Shown here: positions 34,916 to 42,256 of the stretch, one piece after another
How positions within the stretch are numbered: position 1 is the first letter of the stretch
Layout: each line of letters begins with the position of its first letter
From: Oceaniovalibus sp. ACAM 378
GTDB taxonomy: Bacteria; Pseudomonadota; Alphaproteobacteria; Rhodobacterales; Rhodobacteraceae
Reading direction: 5' to 3'
DNA length: 64,000 nt
NCBI RefSeq assembly: GCF_008085915.1
Contig: NZ_VSJK01000001.1
Span: forward strand, 62,001-126,000
Position numbers and translations under genes: made by a program
The notes under the pieces: generated by a model
Told to the model about the DNA's origin: nothing
Database searches by the model: none
The model's input: the letters and a program-made list of their open reading frames with translations, nothing else

Positions 34916-37105
34916 ATGCAATCTCCCCCCCTGCCCCTGACCCGTGATCTGGTGCTGATCGGCGGCGGTCATGCCCATGCCCTTGTGCTGCGCGCCTGGG
35001 GAATGGCACCGCTTGCAGGTGTCCGGCTGAGCGTGATCAACCCCGGCCCCACCGCACCCTATACCGGGATGTTGCCCGGGTTTGTCGCGGGGCATTATAA
35101 CCGGAGCGAACTGGACATTGATCTGGTCCGGCTGGCCCGGTTCGCGGGGGCGCGGCTGATCCTCGGCTCGGCGACAGGCATCGACATTGGTCGGGGTGAA
35201 ATCACCCTGAATGACAGGCCGCCGGTGCCCTATGATGTGGCGTCTTTCGATATCGGCATCCACTCGGCGATGCCCGATCTGCCCGGCTTTGCCAACTATG
35301 GCATCCCCGCCAAACCTCTGGGCCGGTTTGCGGAAAGCTGGCAGGATCATCTGGAGCTTGTGGCCGACACTCCCGCGCTGGCCGATGCCGGGCTTGCGGT
35401 GATCGGCGGAGGCGTTGCCGGCATCGAGCTTTCCATGGCGATGGCCCATGGCACAAGGCAGGCCGCCGGGCGCGTCGGACCGGTGCATGTGGTCGAGACC
35501 AAAGATGCGATGATCGGGCTGGGAAAAGGTGCTGCGCGCGCCTTGCGTCAACGGCTGGCCGACATGGGGATCACGCTGCTGGAGCAGACGGCGGTCGCGG
35601 GTCTGGAACCCGATGGTGTGCGACTGGCGGATGGCAGACATGTCCCATCTGCGTTCACCGTCGGCGCGGCGGGCGCGCGGCCCTATCGCTGGTTGGAACA
35701 GACCGGGCTGCCGCTGCACAACGGGTTTCTCAGGGTGGGTGAAACCCTGCAAATTCAGGGGGCGGACAATCTGTTCGCGGTCGGCGACTGTGCCCATATG
35801 GATCACGCGCCGCGCCCCAAGGCCGGGGTGTTCGCAGTGCGTCAGGCGCCGATCCTGCTGAACAACCTCTGTGCCGCTCTCGGTGCGGGAAAGATGCAAC
35901 CGTATCGTCCGCAGCGCGATTATCTCAAGCTGATCTCGCTGGGCCGCAGGGCGGCGGTGGCCGACAAGTTTGGCCTGCGGCTTGAAGGGGAATTTCTGTG
36001 GCGTTGGAAAGACCGGATCGACCGCACGTTCATGTTCCGTCTGGCCGATCTGCAGACAATGCCCGCTGCCCCCTTGCCCAAACGTCGCGCCGATGGCGTT
36101 GACGATGCGATCCACGGTGGAAAAGCGATGTGCGGCGGTTGTGGTTCCAAGCTGGGCCAAGGCAGTCTGGCGGCGGTTCTGGCCGATCTGCCCACGCCCA
36201 CACGGTCCGACGTGCGATTGGTCGCGGGGGACGATGCGGCGGTGCTGCGGTTTGGTGAGGTCGATCAGGTGATCAGCACCGATCATCTGCGCGCATTGAC
36301 CGACGACCCTTGGGTCATGGCGCGGATCGCGGTCAATCATGCCATGGGCGATGTTCATGCCATGGGTGCGAAACCACAGGCGGCGCTGGTCACGGCAATC
36401 CTGCCCCGGGGCAATGACCGGCTGCACCGCCGTATCCTGTCGGAACTGATGGCAAGCGCAGCGGCGGCTGTGGGCGAATCCGGTGCGGCGCTGGCCGGGG
36501 GGCACACCATGGTGGGTGATGCGTTGGCCATTGGGGTGACGGTGACCGGCACCTCAAGCCGCGCGATCACTCTGGCCGGGGCGCGGGCGGGCGATGTGCT
36601 GATCCTGACGAAACCTTTGGGAACCGGTGTTATCATGGCCGCCGAAATGGCGCTGGCGGCGCGCGGTGAATGGGTGGCGGCGGCGTTGGAGTCGATGCAA
36701 CGGGCACAGGGATCGGCGGCGGAAATCCTTTGCGATGCCCACGCGATGACGGACGTGACCGGATTTGGGCTGTACGGCCATTTGCTGGGCCTTGTGCGCG
36801 CTTCGGGCTGCGGCGCGCGGCTTGACTTGGGCGCGGTGCCGCTGCTGGACGGGGCGCTTGCGCTGGCCGAGGCGGGTCACCGATCAACACTGTTCCCTGC
36901 CAACCGCGAGATCGGCGGTCATACCGCGCTTCCCGACACTGCGCGCTGTGACCTGCTGTTCGATCCGCAGACGGCGGGGGGACTTCTGGCCGCTGTTGCA
37001 CCTGAAGCTGCCGACAGCTTGATCGCTGCCCTGCGCACGGCGGGCCATCCGGCGGCGCGGATCGGCGAGATCACCGAAGGCCCGCCCACCATCAAAGTTG
37101 TCTGA
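34916..37105 (+). CDS. selD: Selenide, water dikinase SelD with N-terminal FAD-dependent oxidoreductase domain
   Basis: A 729-residue fusion. Residues about 1-395 are a pyridine nucleotide-disulfide oxidoreductase of NADH dehydrogenase type: the FAD motif LIGGGHAHALVLRAWGM is at the start, NAD motif VIGGGVAGIELS near 160, and NLFAVGDCAHM later. Residues about 400-729 are selenophosphate synthetase: MCGGCGSKLG with C406 and C409 begins the catalytic loop, then ATP-binding GDDAAVLRF and AMGDVHAMGAKP. The second half makes selenophosphate; the first probably supplies reduced selenium. It converges on mnmH, a consumer of selenophosphate. Confidence 0.95.
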   Translation: MQSPPLPLTRDLVLIGGGHAHALVLRAWGMAPLAGVRLSVINPGPTAPYTGMLPGFVAGHYNRSELDIDLVRLARFAGARLILGSATGIDIGRGEITLNDRPPVPYDVASFDIGIHSAMPDLPGFANYGIPAKPLGRFAESWQDHLELVADTPALADAGLAVIGGGVAGIELSMAMAHGTRQAAGRVGPVHVVETKDAMIGLGKGAARALRQRLADMGITLLEQTAVAGLEPDGVRLADGRHVPSAFTVGAAGARPYRWLEQTGLPLHNGFLRVGETLQIQGADNLFAVGDCAHMDHAPRPKAGVFAVRQAPILLNNLCAALGAGKMQPYRPQRDYLKLISLGRRAAVADKFGLRLEGEFLWRWKDRIDRTFMFRLADLQTMPAAPLPKRRADGVDDAIHGGKAMCGGCGSKLGQGSLAAVLADLPTPTRSDVRLVAGDDAAVLRFGEVDQVISTDHLRALTDDPWVMARIAVNHAMGDVHAMGAKPQAALVTAILPRGNDRLHRRILSELMASAAAAVGESGAALAGGHTMVGDALAIGVTVTGTSSRAITLAGARAGDVLILTKPLGTGVIMAAEMALAARGEWVAAALESMQRAQGSAAEILCDAHAMTDVTGFGLYGHLLGLVRASGCGARLDLGAVPLLDGALALAEAGHRSTLFPANREIGGHTALPDTARCDLLFDPQTAGGLLAAVAPEAADSLIAALRTAGHPAARIGEITEGPPTIKVV

Positions 37106-37141
37106 CGTCGATCACACGGCAAGGGTCTGACCCGAACCCGC

Positions 37142-38185
37142 TTAAATTCCACGCAACAAGTCAGAAATCCGGTCGGCTGCATGGTTCAGCCCGTCGTCAT
37201 CCAGCGTTTCGACATCCAGCCTTGCCAGATCGCGCACCGTACCCCGCTGGCGGCGATAGCGCGGGTCATAGTGTTGCTCCATCAACTCGCCCGCCAGTGT
37301 CCGGAAATCGCCCGAGCCCGCCAAAGCCCGCCATCGCGCAATCCGTTCCTCTCCCTGAAGCCGGTGCAGCGCACTCAGCGTCCGGTCGAGCCGGGGCGCA
37401 TCGGCTATGATGTCGCCATAGGCCCGCACCAGATATTCCGCCCGCGCGGGCAGCGGCACCTCAAGCGTGATCCGACGCCCTTTCAACATCGCCGCCCAGA
37501 GAGAGGGCGGAATCACCCGGCTGCCGATCTTGCTCGATTCCGCTTCGATCAGGACCGGCAGTCCCGGGGTCAGATGGTTGGCGGCACTGGCCAGCAGGGT
37601 CTCAAAGCCTTTCTGCGACGGCTGATCGCCCTGCGCCCCGAACAGCGATCCGCGATGCCCCGCAAGCCCTTCCAGATCAAGCACCTGATGCCCCCGCGCC
37701 GCGACCCGGGCCAGCAATTCGGTCTTGGCCGTGCCGGTGTTGCCATCCAACAGGACCACCGGGCAGGGAAAGGCGGTATCGTACAAGGCGGTCTTCACCA
37801 GCCTGCGAAAACTGCGATACCCCCCATCAACCACCGCCACCCGCCAGCCGATTTGGGACAGAATCGACGCGAATGCGTTCGAACGTTGCCCGCCCCGCCA
37901 GCAATAGACCAGCGGCTGCCATCCGCCATCATGCGCGGCCAACGGCCCTTCCACATGGTCCGCGGTGTTGCGCGCCACCAGCGCCGCACCCACCTTGCGC
38001 GCGGTAAAGGCGTTTACCTGTTTGTATATTGTCCCGACCTCGGCGCGCTGGGCGTCATCCAGCACCGGCAGGTTGATTGCGCCGGGTATGTGATCCTCGG
38101 CGAATTCGACAGGGGCGCGCACATCGATCAGGGTGTCGAACCCATGGTCGAGACTATCGGCAAGGCTTGCAAAGCTGTGATCCAT
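37142..38185 (-). CDS. mnmH: tRNA 2-selenouridine synthase
   Basis: Also called SelU; replaces sulfur by selenium in 2-thiouridine at the wobble position of Lys, Glu and Gln tRNAs via geranylated intermediates. The 347 residues have an N-terminal rhodanese domain (DVRAPVEFAEDHIPGAINLP at 21-40, catalytic C95 in YCWRGGQRS) and a P-loop domain (GNTGTAKT, 148-155) followed by LDLEGLAGHRGSLFG. ATG 38185 is chosen by family start, with AGGCAAG upstream. Its selenium donor gene selD is adjacent and convergent. Confidence 0.95.
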   Translation of the reverse strand: MDHSFASLADSLDHGFDTLIDVRAPVEFAEDHIPGAINLPVLDDAQRAEVGTIYKQVNAFTARKVGAALVARNTADHVEGPLAAHDGGWQPLVYCWRGGQRSNAFASILSQIGWRVAVVDGGYRSFRRLVKTALYDTAFPCPVVLLDGNTGTAKTELLARVAARGHQVLDLEGLAGHRGSLFGAQGDQPSQKGFETLLASAANHLTPGLPVLIEAESSKIGSRVIPPSLWAAMLKGRRITLEVPLPARAEYLVRAYGDIIADAPRLDRTLSALHRLQGEERIARWRALAGSGDFRTLAGELMEQHYDPRYRRQRGTVRDLARLDVETLDDDGLNHAADRISDLLRGI

Positions 38186-38333
38186 ACTCTTGCCTATCGC
38201 GCCCGAAGGATGACGAAAAGCGATAAGCGCCACCCGCCCCCGATCCGGGACATCCCATCGGTCCGGGTGCAGGGGCGATCATTCGCTCACCGGGGACTTG
38301 CCGGGTTCAGCGCCGCGCCGTATCAGCCCGGAC

Positions 38334-39572
38334 ATGCAGCGCTTCCGTCAAAACCCCACCGATCCGGCCTTCGTCCAGAACCCCTATGGGTTTTATGACC
38401 GCACACGGCAGGCGGGCGAGTTGTTTTTCTGGGAGGATTTCGATCTTGCCTGCGCCACCGGTCACGCCGCGGTCGGGGCGTTGCTGAAAGACCGGCGGCT
38501 GGGGCGCGAGGCACCCGCCGATCACGCGATCATCCCCGCCCCCCATACCGAAGAATTCTATGCCATCGAGGCGCATTCGATGCTGGAGCTTGAGCCGCCA
38601 CGCCATACCCGTCTGCGTGGGCTTGTGCTGCGCGCCTTCACCAGCCGCCGGATAGCAGCCCTTGCCCCTGAGATAACCGCACTGTGTCATGAATTGATCG
38701 ATGCCTTGCCCGAGGATGCAGACCTGCTGTCGGGTTATGCACAACAGGTGCCGGTGATCGTGATTGCGCAACTGCTGGGTGTGCCGGACTCGCTCGCGCC
38801 ACAGCTTTTGCAATGGTCGAACGCCATGGTCGGCATGTATCAGGCCCGCCGCTCTGTCGAGATGGAGCATGCAGCCGCCGATGCAGCCCGCGACTTTGCC
38901 GGTTTTCTGCGTAGCCATATCGCCGAACGCCGCGAGACGCCTGCCGATGATCTGATCACTCACCTGATCGCCGCCGAAGAAGACGGCGCGCGATTGTCGA
39001 CCGACGAAATGATCTCGACCTGTATCCTGCTGCTGAATGCGGGGCATGAGGCGACGGTGCATACTCTTGGTAACGGGGTAAAGGCGCTGTGCGAACATCG
39101 GGCCGGTCCCGGGTCGGTCACCGCCGAAAGGATCGCCTCGACGGTCGAGGAAATCCTGCGCTTTGATCCGCCGCTGCATATGTTCACCCGCTGGGTGTAC
39201 GAGGATGTCACGCTGTTCGGCCATGATTTTCACCGGGGTGACAAGGTGGCCTGTCTGTTGGCGGCTGCGAACCGCGATCCGGCGGTTTACGATTTGCCCA
39301 ACCAATTCGCCCCCGCCCGTTTCGACCCCGCCCAATCCGCCCCCGCCCAATTCGCCCCCGCCCGCCGCACACCGCCCCACACCGCCTTTGGCGCGGGCGT
39401 GCATTTCTGCGTCGGTGCCCCGTTGGCCCGGTTGGAGCTGCAAATCGCCCTGACCTGTCTGTTTGCGCGCTGTCCCGATCTGGCGCTTGCGGCGGTGCCC
39501 CGATATGCCGATATCTATCCATTTCACGGGTTGGACCGGCTTGATGTGCGCTTGGGTCGCAAACCGCGTTGA
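38334..39572 (+). CDS. Cytochrome P450
   Basis: A 412-residue soluble bacterial P450. The heme thiolate is C359 in FGAGVHFCVGAPLARLE, ExxR is EILR in the K helix, and the I helix reads NAGHEATVHT (235-244), with Ala where many P450s have the first Thr and T241 as the likely proton-relay residue. MLELEPPRHTRLRGLV is the C-helix region. The loop before the heme motif is lengthened by a 5-residue repeat. The substrate and redox partner are unknown; no ferredoxin gene is nearby. Confidence 0.95.
   Translation: MQRFRQNPTDPAFVQNPYGFYDRTRQAGELFFWEDFDLACATGHAAVGALLKDRRLGREAPADHAIIPAPHTEEFYAIEAHSMLELEPPRHTRLRGLVLRAFTSRRIAALAPEITALCHELIDALPEDADLLSGYAQQVPVIVIAQLLGVPDSLAPQLLQWSNAMVGMYQARRSVEMEHAAADAARDFAGFLRSHIAERRETPADDLITHLIAAEEDGARLSTDEMISTCILLLNAGHEATVHTLGNGVKALCEHRAGPGSVTAERIASTVEEILRFDPPLHMFTRWVYEDVTLFGHDFHRGDKVACLLAAANRDPAVYDLPNQFAPARFDPAQSAPAQFAPARRTPPHTAFGAGVHFCVGAPLARLELQIALTCLFARCPDLALAAVPRYADIYPFHGLDRLDVRLGRKPR
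39301..39360 (+). repeat. Four 15-bp tandem units inside the P450 gene
   Basis: ACCAATTCGCCCCCG, CCCGTTTCGACCCCG, CCCAATCCGCCCCCG and CCCAATTCGCCCCCG encode QFAPA-RFDPA-QSAPA-QFAPA. The frame is kept, and the array lies in the surface loop before the heme-binding motif where typical P450s have a single PARFDP. Confidence 0.85.
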
Positions 39573-39627
39573 CCCCGGGTCACTGCCGACCATTGCACCT
39601 GCCGGTCTGCGGGCCTAGCTTCCGCCT

Positions 39628-40575
39628 ATGACGCAGGACCGGCCGATGCTCGGCATTCTTTTGATGATCGGGTTCACCGCCACAGCGCCGGTGATGGATG
39701 CCTTTGCAAAGCTGGCGGCGCCGACGATTCCCGTGGGCCAGATCGCGGCCGCGCGGTTCGTGTTGCAGGCGATCATTCTGTGGCCTCTGGTGCTTTGGCT
39801 GGGGCTAACAGCGCCCCCGCTGCGCGGCGACCGGACCCTGTATTTCGTGCGTGCCTTGCTGATCCTGATTGCCACCTCGGCATTTTTTGCCGCCCTTCGG
39901 GTCATGCCCATTGCCGATGCAATCGCGATCTTCTTTGTCGAACCTTTCATCCTCTCCGTGCTTGGGGCGGTGTTTCTAGGCGAAACCATCGGCTGGCGGC
40001 GGATCGCGGCCTGTGCAGTGGGATTCGCGGGGGCTTTGTTGGTCATCCGCCCCAGTTTCAGCGCGTTCGGCGCGGTGGCGATGCTTCCCGTGCTCACCGC
40101 CTTCTGTTTCGCCTGTTATCTGGTATTGACCCGCCATATCGCCCGCCGCATTCCAGCGGTCGCGCTGCAATTCTGGACAGCCATGGCGGCGACCGTGATC
40201 ATTCTGCCGCTGCTGGCGATTGGTCACACCCTTCCCCTGCCGGGCTTTTTTGACGACGCGCCGTTTCATCCTTTGCAGGTGGTTCTGCCCCAGGGAAAGG
40301 TCTGGATCTGGCTGGCGGGAGTTGGTGGGATGGCAGCCGTTTCGCACCTGATGATCAGCTTTGCCTTGCGCTATACCCCTGCTGGTACACTGGCGCCGCT
40401 TCAGTATCTTGAGATCGTTGCGGCAACCGCGCTGGGCTTTGCGATATTTGGCGATTTCCCCGATGTTCAGACGCTGGCCGGGATCGCCCTGATCATCGGC
40501 TCCGGCATCTATGTATTCGTGCGCGAGCGGCGGCTGGAGCGTGAGCCTCTGCCCGCTCCGCAGCCGCCGATCTGA
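39628..40575 (+). CDS. EamA-type (DMT superfamily) transporter, first of a tandem pair
   Basis: 315 residues with about ten hydrophobic helices in two EamA repeats. The first opens with LGILLMIGFTATAPVMDAFAK and has ALRVMPIADAIAIFFVEP; the second contains ALRYTPAGTLAPLQYLEIV, the recurrent EamA ending. A cytoplasmic tail follows. DMT proteins export or import amino acids, nucleobases and other metabolites; the substrate is unknown. The paralogue starts 3 bases later. Confidence 0.93.
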   Translation: MTQDRPMLGILLMIGFTATAPVMDAFAKLAAPTIPVGQIAAARFVLQAIILWPLVLWLGLTAPPLRGDRTLYFVRALLILIATSAFFAALRVMPIADAIAIFFVEPFILSVLGAVFLGETIGWRRIAACAVGFAGALLVIRPSFSAFGAVAMLPVLTAFCFACYLVLTRHIARRIPAVALQFWTAMAATVIILPLLAIGHTLPLPGFFDDAPFHPLQVVLPQGKVWIWLAGVGGMAAVSHLMISFALRYTPAGTLAPLQYLEIVAATALGFAIFGDFPDVQTLAGIALIIGSGIYVFVRERRLEREPLPAPQPPI

Positions 40576-40578
40576 TCC

Positions 40579-41517
40579 GTGGTGCGCGCCGCCGACCGCC
40601 CGCTGCTGGGCATCGTCCTGATGCTGGGTTTTTGCATTCTCGCGCCGATGGGCGATGCCACGGCAAAACTGCTGGGCGAACGGCTGCCGGTGGGTCAGTT
40701 GGTGACCATCAGGTTCATTTTGCAGGCGGTCTTTCTTGTGCCCTTCATGCTGCTGGCGCCATCAACCCTACGGATGCCCAGACGGGTTCTGTGGCTGATT
40801 GTCCTGCGCACCGCCCTGCATATTGTCGGCATCGGCGCGATGTTCCTGTCACTGACCGTGCTGCCCATCGCCGAGGCAATCGCCATCGCCTTTGTGATGC
40901 CGTTCATCATGCTTCTGCTCGGCCATTTCGTGCTGGGAGAAGAGGTCGGCCCGCGCCGGATGATCGCCTGTTCCGTCGGTTTTGTCGGCACACTTCTTGT
41001 GGTGCAGCCGACCTTTATGGCGGTGGGTCCATGGGCGCTGTTGCCGCTGCTGGTGGCGGTGGCGTTTTCGCTGTTCATGCTGGTGACACGCGGTATCGCC
41101 AAGGATGTCGACCCTATTGCCTTGCAGTTCGTCAGCGGGTTCATGGCCTGCACGGTCCTGATCCCGGTCATGCTGTTGCTGGATGGGTCCGGACTGCCGC
41201 ATCTTGATCTGGAAATGCCGGTCAGACATGAGTGGCTGCTGCTCGGGCTGTTGGGGCTGCTTGGCACCTGTGGCCACTTGCTGATGTCATGGTCGCTGCG
41301 CTTTGCCCCCGGAGCCACGCTGGCGCCGGTGCAATATCTGGAAATTCCCGTCGCGACTTTGATCGGCTGGGTGGTCTTTTCGGCGCTTCCCAATGGACTG
41401 GCCGCGCTGGGAATCGCGATTACACTGGCGGCGGGGCTTTACATCGTGCTGCGCGAACGCAGCCTCAGCCGGGCAGCACGTCCAGCACCGGGTTCAGCGC
41501 CCGGCGCGGCAGAATGA
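40579..41517 (+). CDS. EamA-type (DMT superfamily) transporter, second of a tandem pair
   Basis: 312 residues, clearly paralogous to the preceding gene: LGIVLMLGFCILAPMGDATAK, LTVLPIAEAIAIAFVMP and SLRFAPGATLAPVQYLEIP line up with it throughout. The start is GTG (40579, or the next codon, also GTG) without a ribosome site, so translation probably depends on the upstream gene. The pair may form a heterodimer or serve related substrates. Its last 53 bases overlap the convergent thiN gene. Confidence 0.92.
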   Translation: MVRAADRPLLGIVLMLGFCILAPMGDATAKLLGERLPVGQLVTIRFILQAVFLVPFMLLAPSTLRMPRRVLWLIVLRTALHIVGIGAMFLSLTVLPIAEAIAIAFVMPFIMLLLGHFVLGEEVGPRRMIACSVGFVGTLLVVQPTFMAVGPWALLPLLVAVAFSLFMLVTRGIAKDVDPIALQFVSGFMACTVLIPVMLLLDGSGLPHLDLEMPVRHEWLLLGLLGLLGTCGHLLMSWSLRFAPGATLAPVQYLEIPVATLIGWVVFSALPNGLAALGIAITLAAGLYIVLRERSLSRAARPAPGSAPGAAE

Positions 41518-42115
41518 CCAACATGCCGGGTCCGTCCATCGCCACGCGCACCGGTCCCGTCACCCGGTTTGATGTACCGCACTGCCCCGCCGGTACAAAT
41601 TCCAGCGCGTCGATCGGCCACTCCAACCCGGATGACCGGCCCCTGACCGGCGCCATGGGAAACAGCGAGAACCGCATACCGACCGGCAGATCCAACGCCA
41701 GAGCCGGGGGCGCGTGAAAACAGATATCCTCTGCTCCGATCAATACGATCCGCCCGGGCGTGGAACGGGCCAGCACCGCAAGCGCGGCCAGTTCGTGATC
41801 GATCCGCGCACCCAGAAACCCCAGCCCCAGAATCAGCGGCGAATCGATGCGGCCAAGGCACTTTTCGAAATCCGTCGTGTCCTGCGACGGATCGTAAACA
41901 ATGTGGCGGGAATCGATCCTCTGTCGCGCGTCCAAAGATATCGAATCAAGGTCTCCGATCACCACATCCGGTGTTCGCCCGGCGGCCAGAACTGTGTCGG
42001 CACCTCCATCAGCAGCCACTAAATAAGGCGAAAACGTTAATATCTCCTGAAGATCCGCAGGTGAGACAGGCCCCCCGCCCACCAGTGTGACCCGCGAGGA
42101 TTTAATCGGAAACAT
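41465..42115 (-). CDS. thiN: Thiamine diphosphokinase
   Basis: Transfers pyrophosphate from ATP to thiamine, giving the cofactor directly from salvaged vitamin. The 216 residues have the catalytic-domain motifs VAADGGAD, VIGDLDSIS and the acidic DTTDFEK, then LGARIDHELAALAVL; the beta-sandwich thiamine-binding domain is at the C-terminus. Convergent and overlapping with the second EamA gene. Confidence 0.93.
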   Translation of the reverse strand: MFPIKSSRVTLVGGGPVSPADLQEILTFSPYLVAADGGADTVLAAGRTPDVVIGDLDSISLDARQRIDSRHIVYDPSQDTTDFEKCLGRIDSPLILGLGFLGARIDHELAALAVLARSTPGRIVLIGAEDICFHAPPALALDLPVGMRFSLFPMAPVRGRSSGLEWPIDALEFVPAGQCGTSNRVTGPVRVAMDGPGMLVILPRRALNPVLDVLPG

Positions 42116-42256
42116 GGCAGTGTTAACCTTATATCAGCACTGCGACCACATTCTGGCCGCGAAAAGATACCGCTTAATCCGCAGTTCTGTTCTGATCTGC
42201 GCACCAATGCATGGTAAACATACCCTTGCTGGATCGGGGGAGAAAGCGAGATACCG

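Noticed and set aside
34564-34947. 127-codon frame upstream of selD
   Set aside because: Pro/Thr/Ser/His-rich without a ribosome site and overlapping the selD start; no protein-like pattern.
34832-36505. 557-codon open frame on the minus strand opposite selD
   Set aside because: It is the antisense shadow of a well-recognised gene, is rich in His, Arg, Gln and Pro without domain logic, and arises from the high G+C codon bias.
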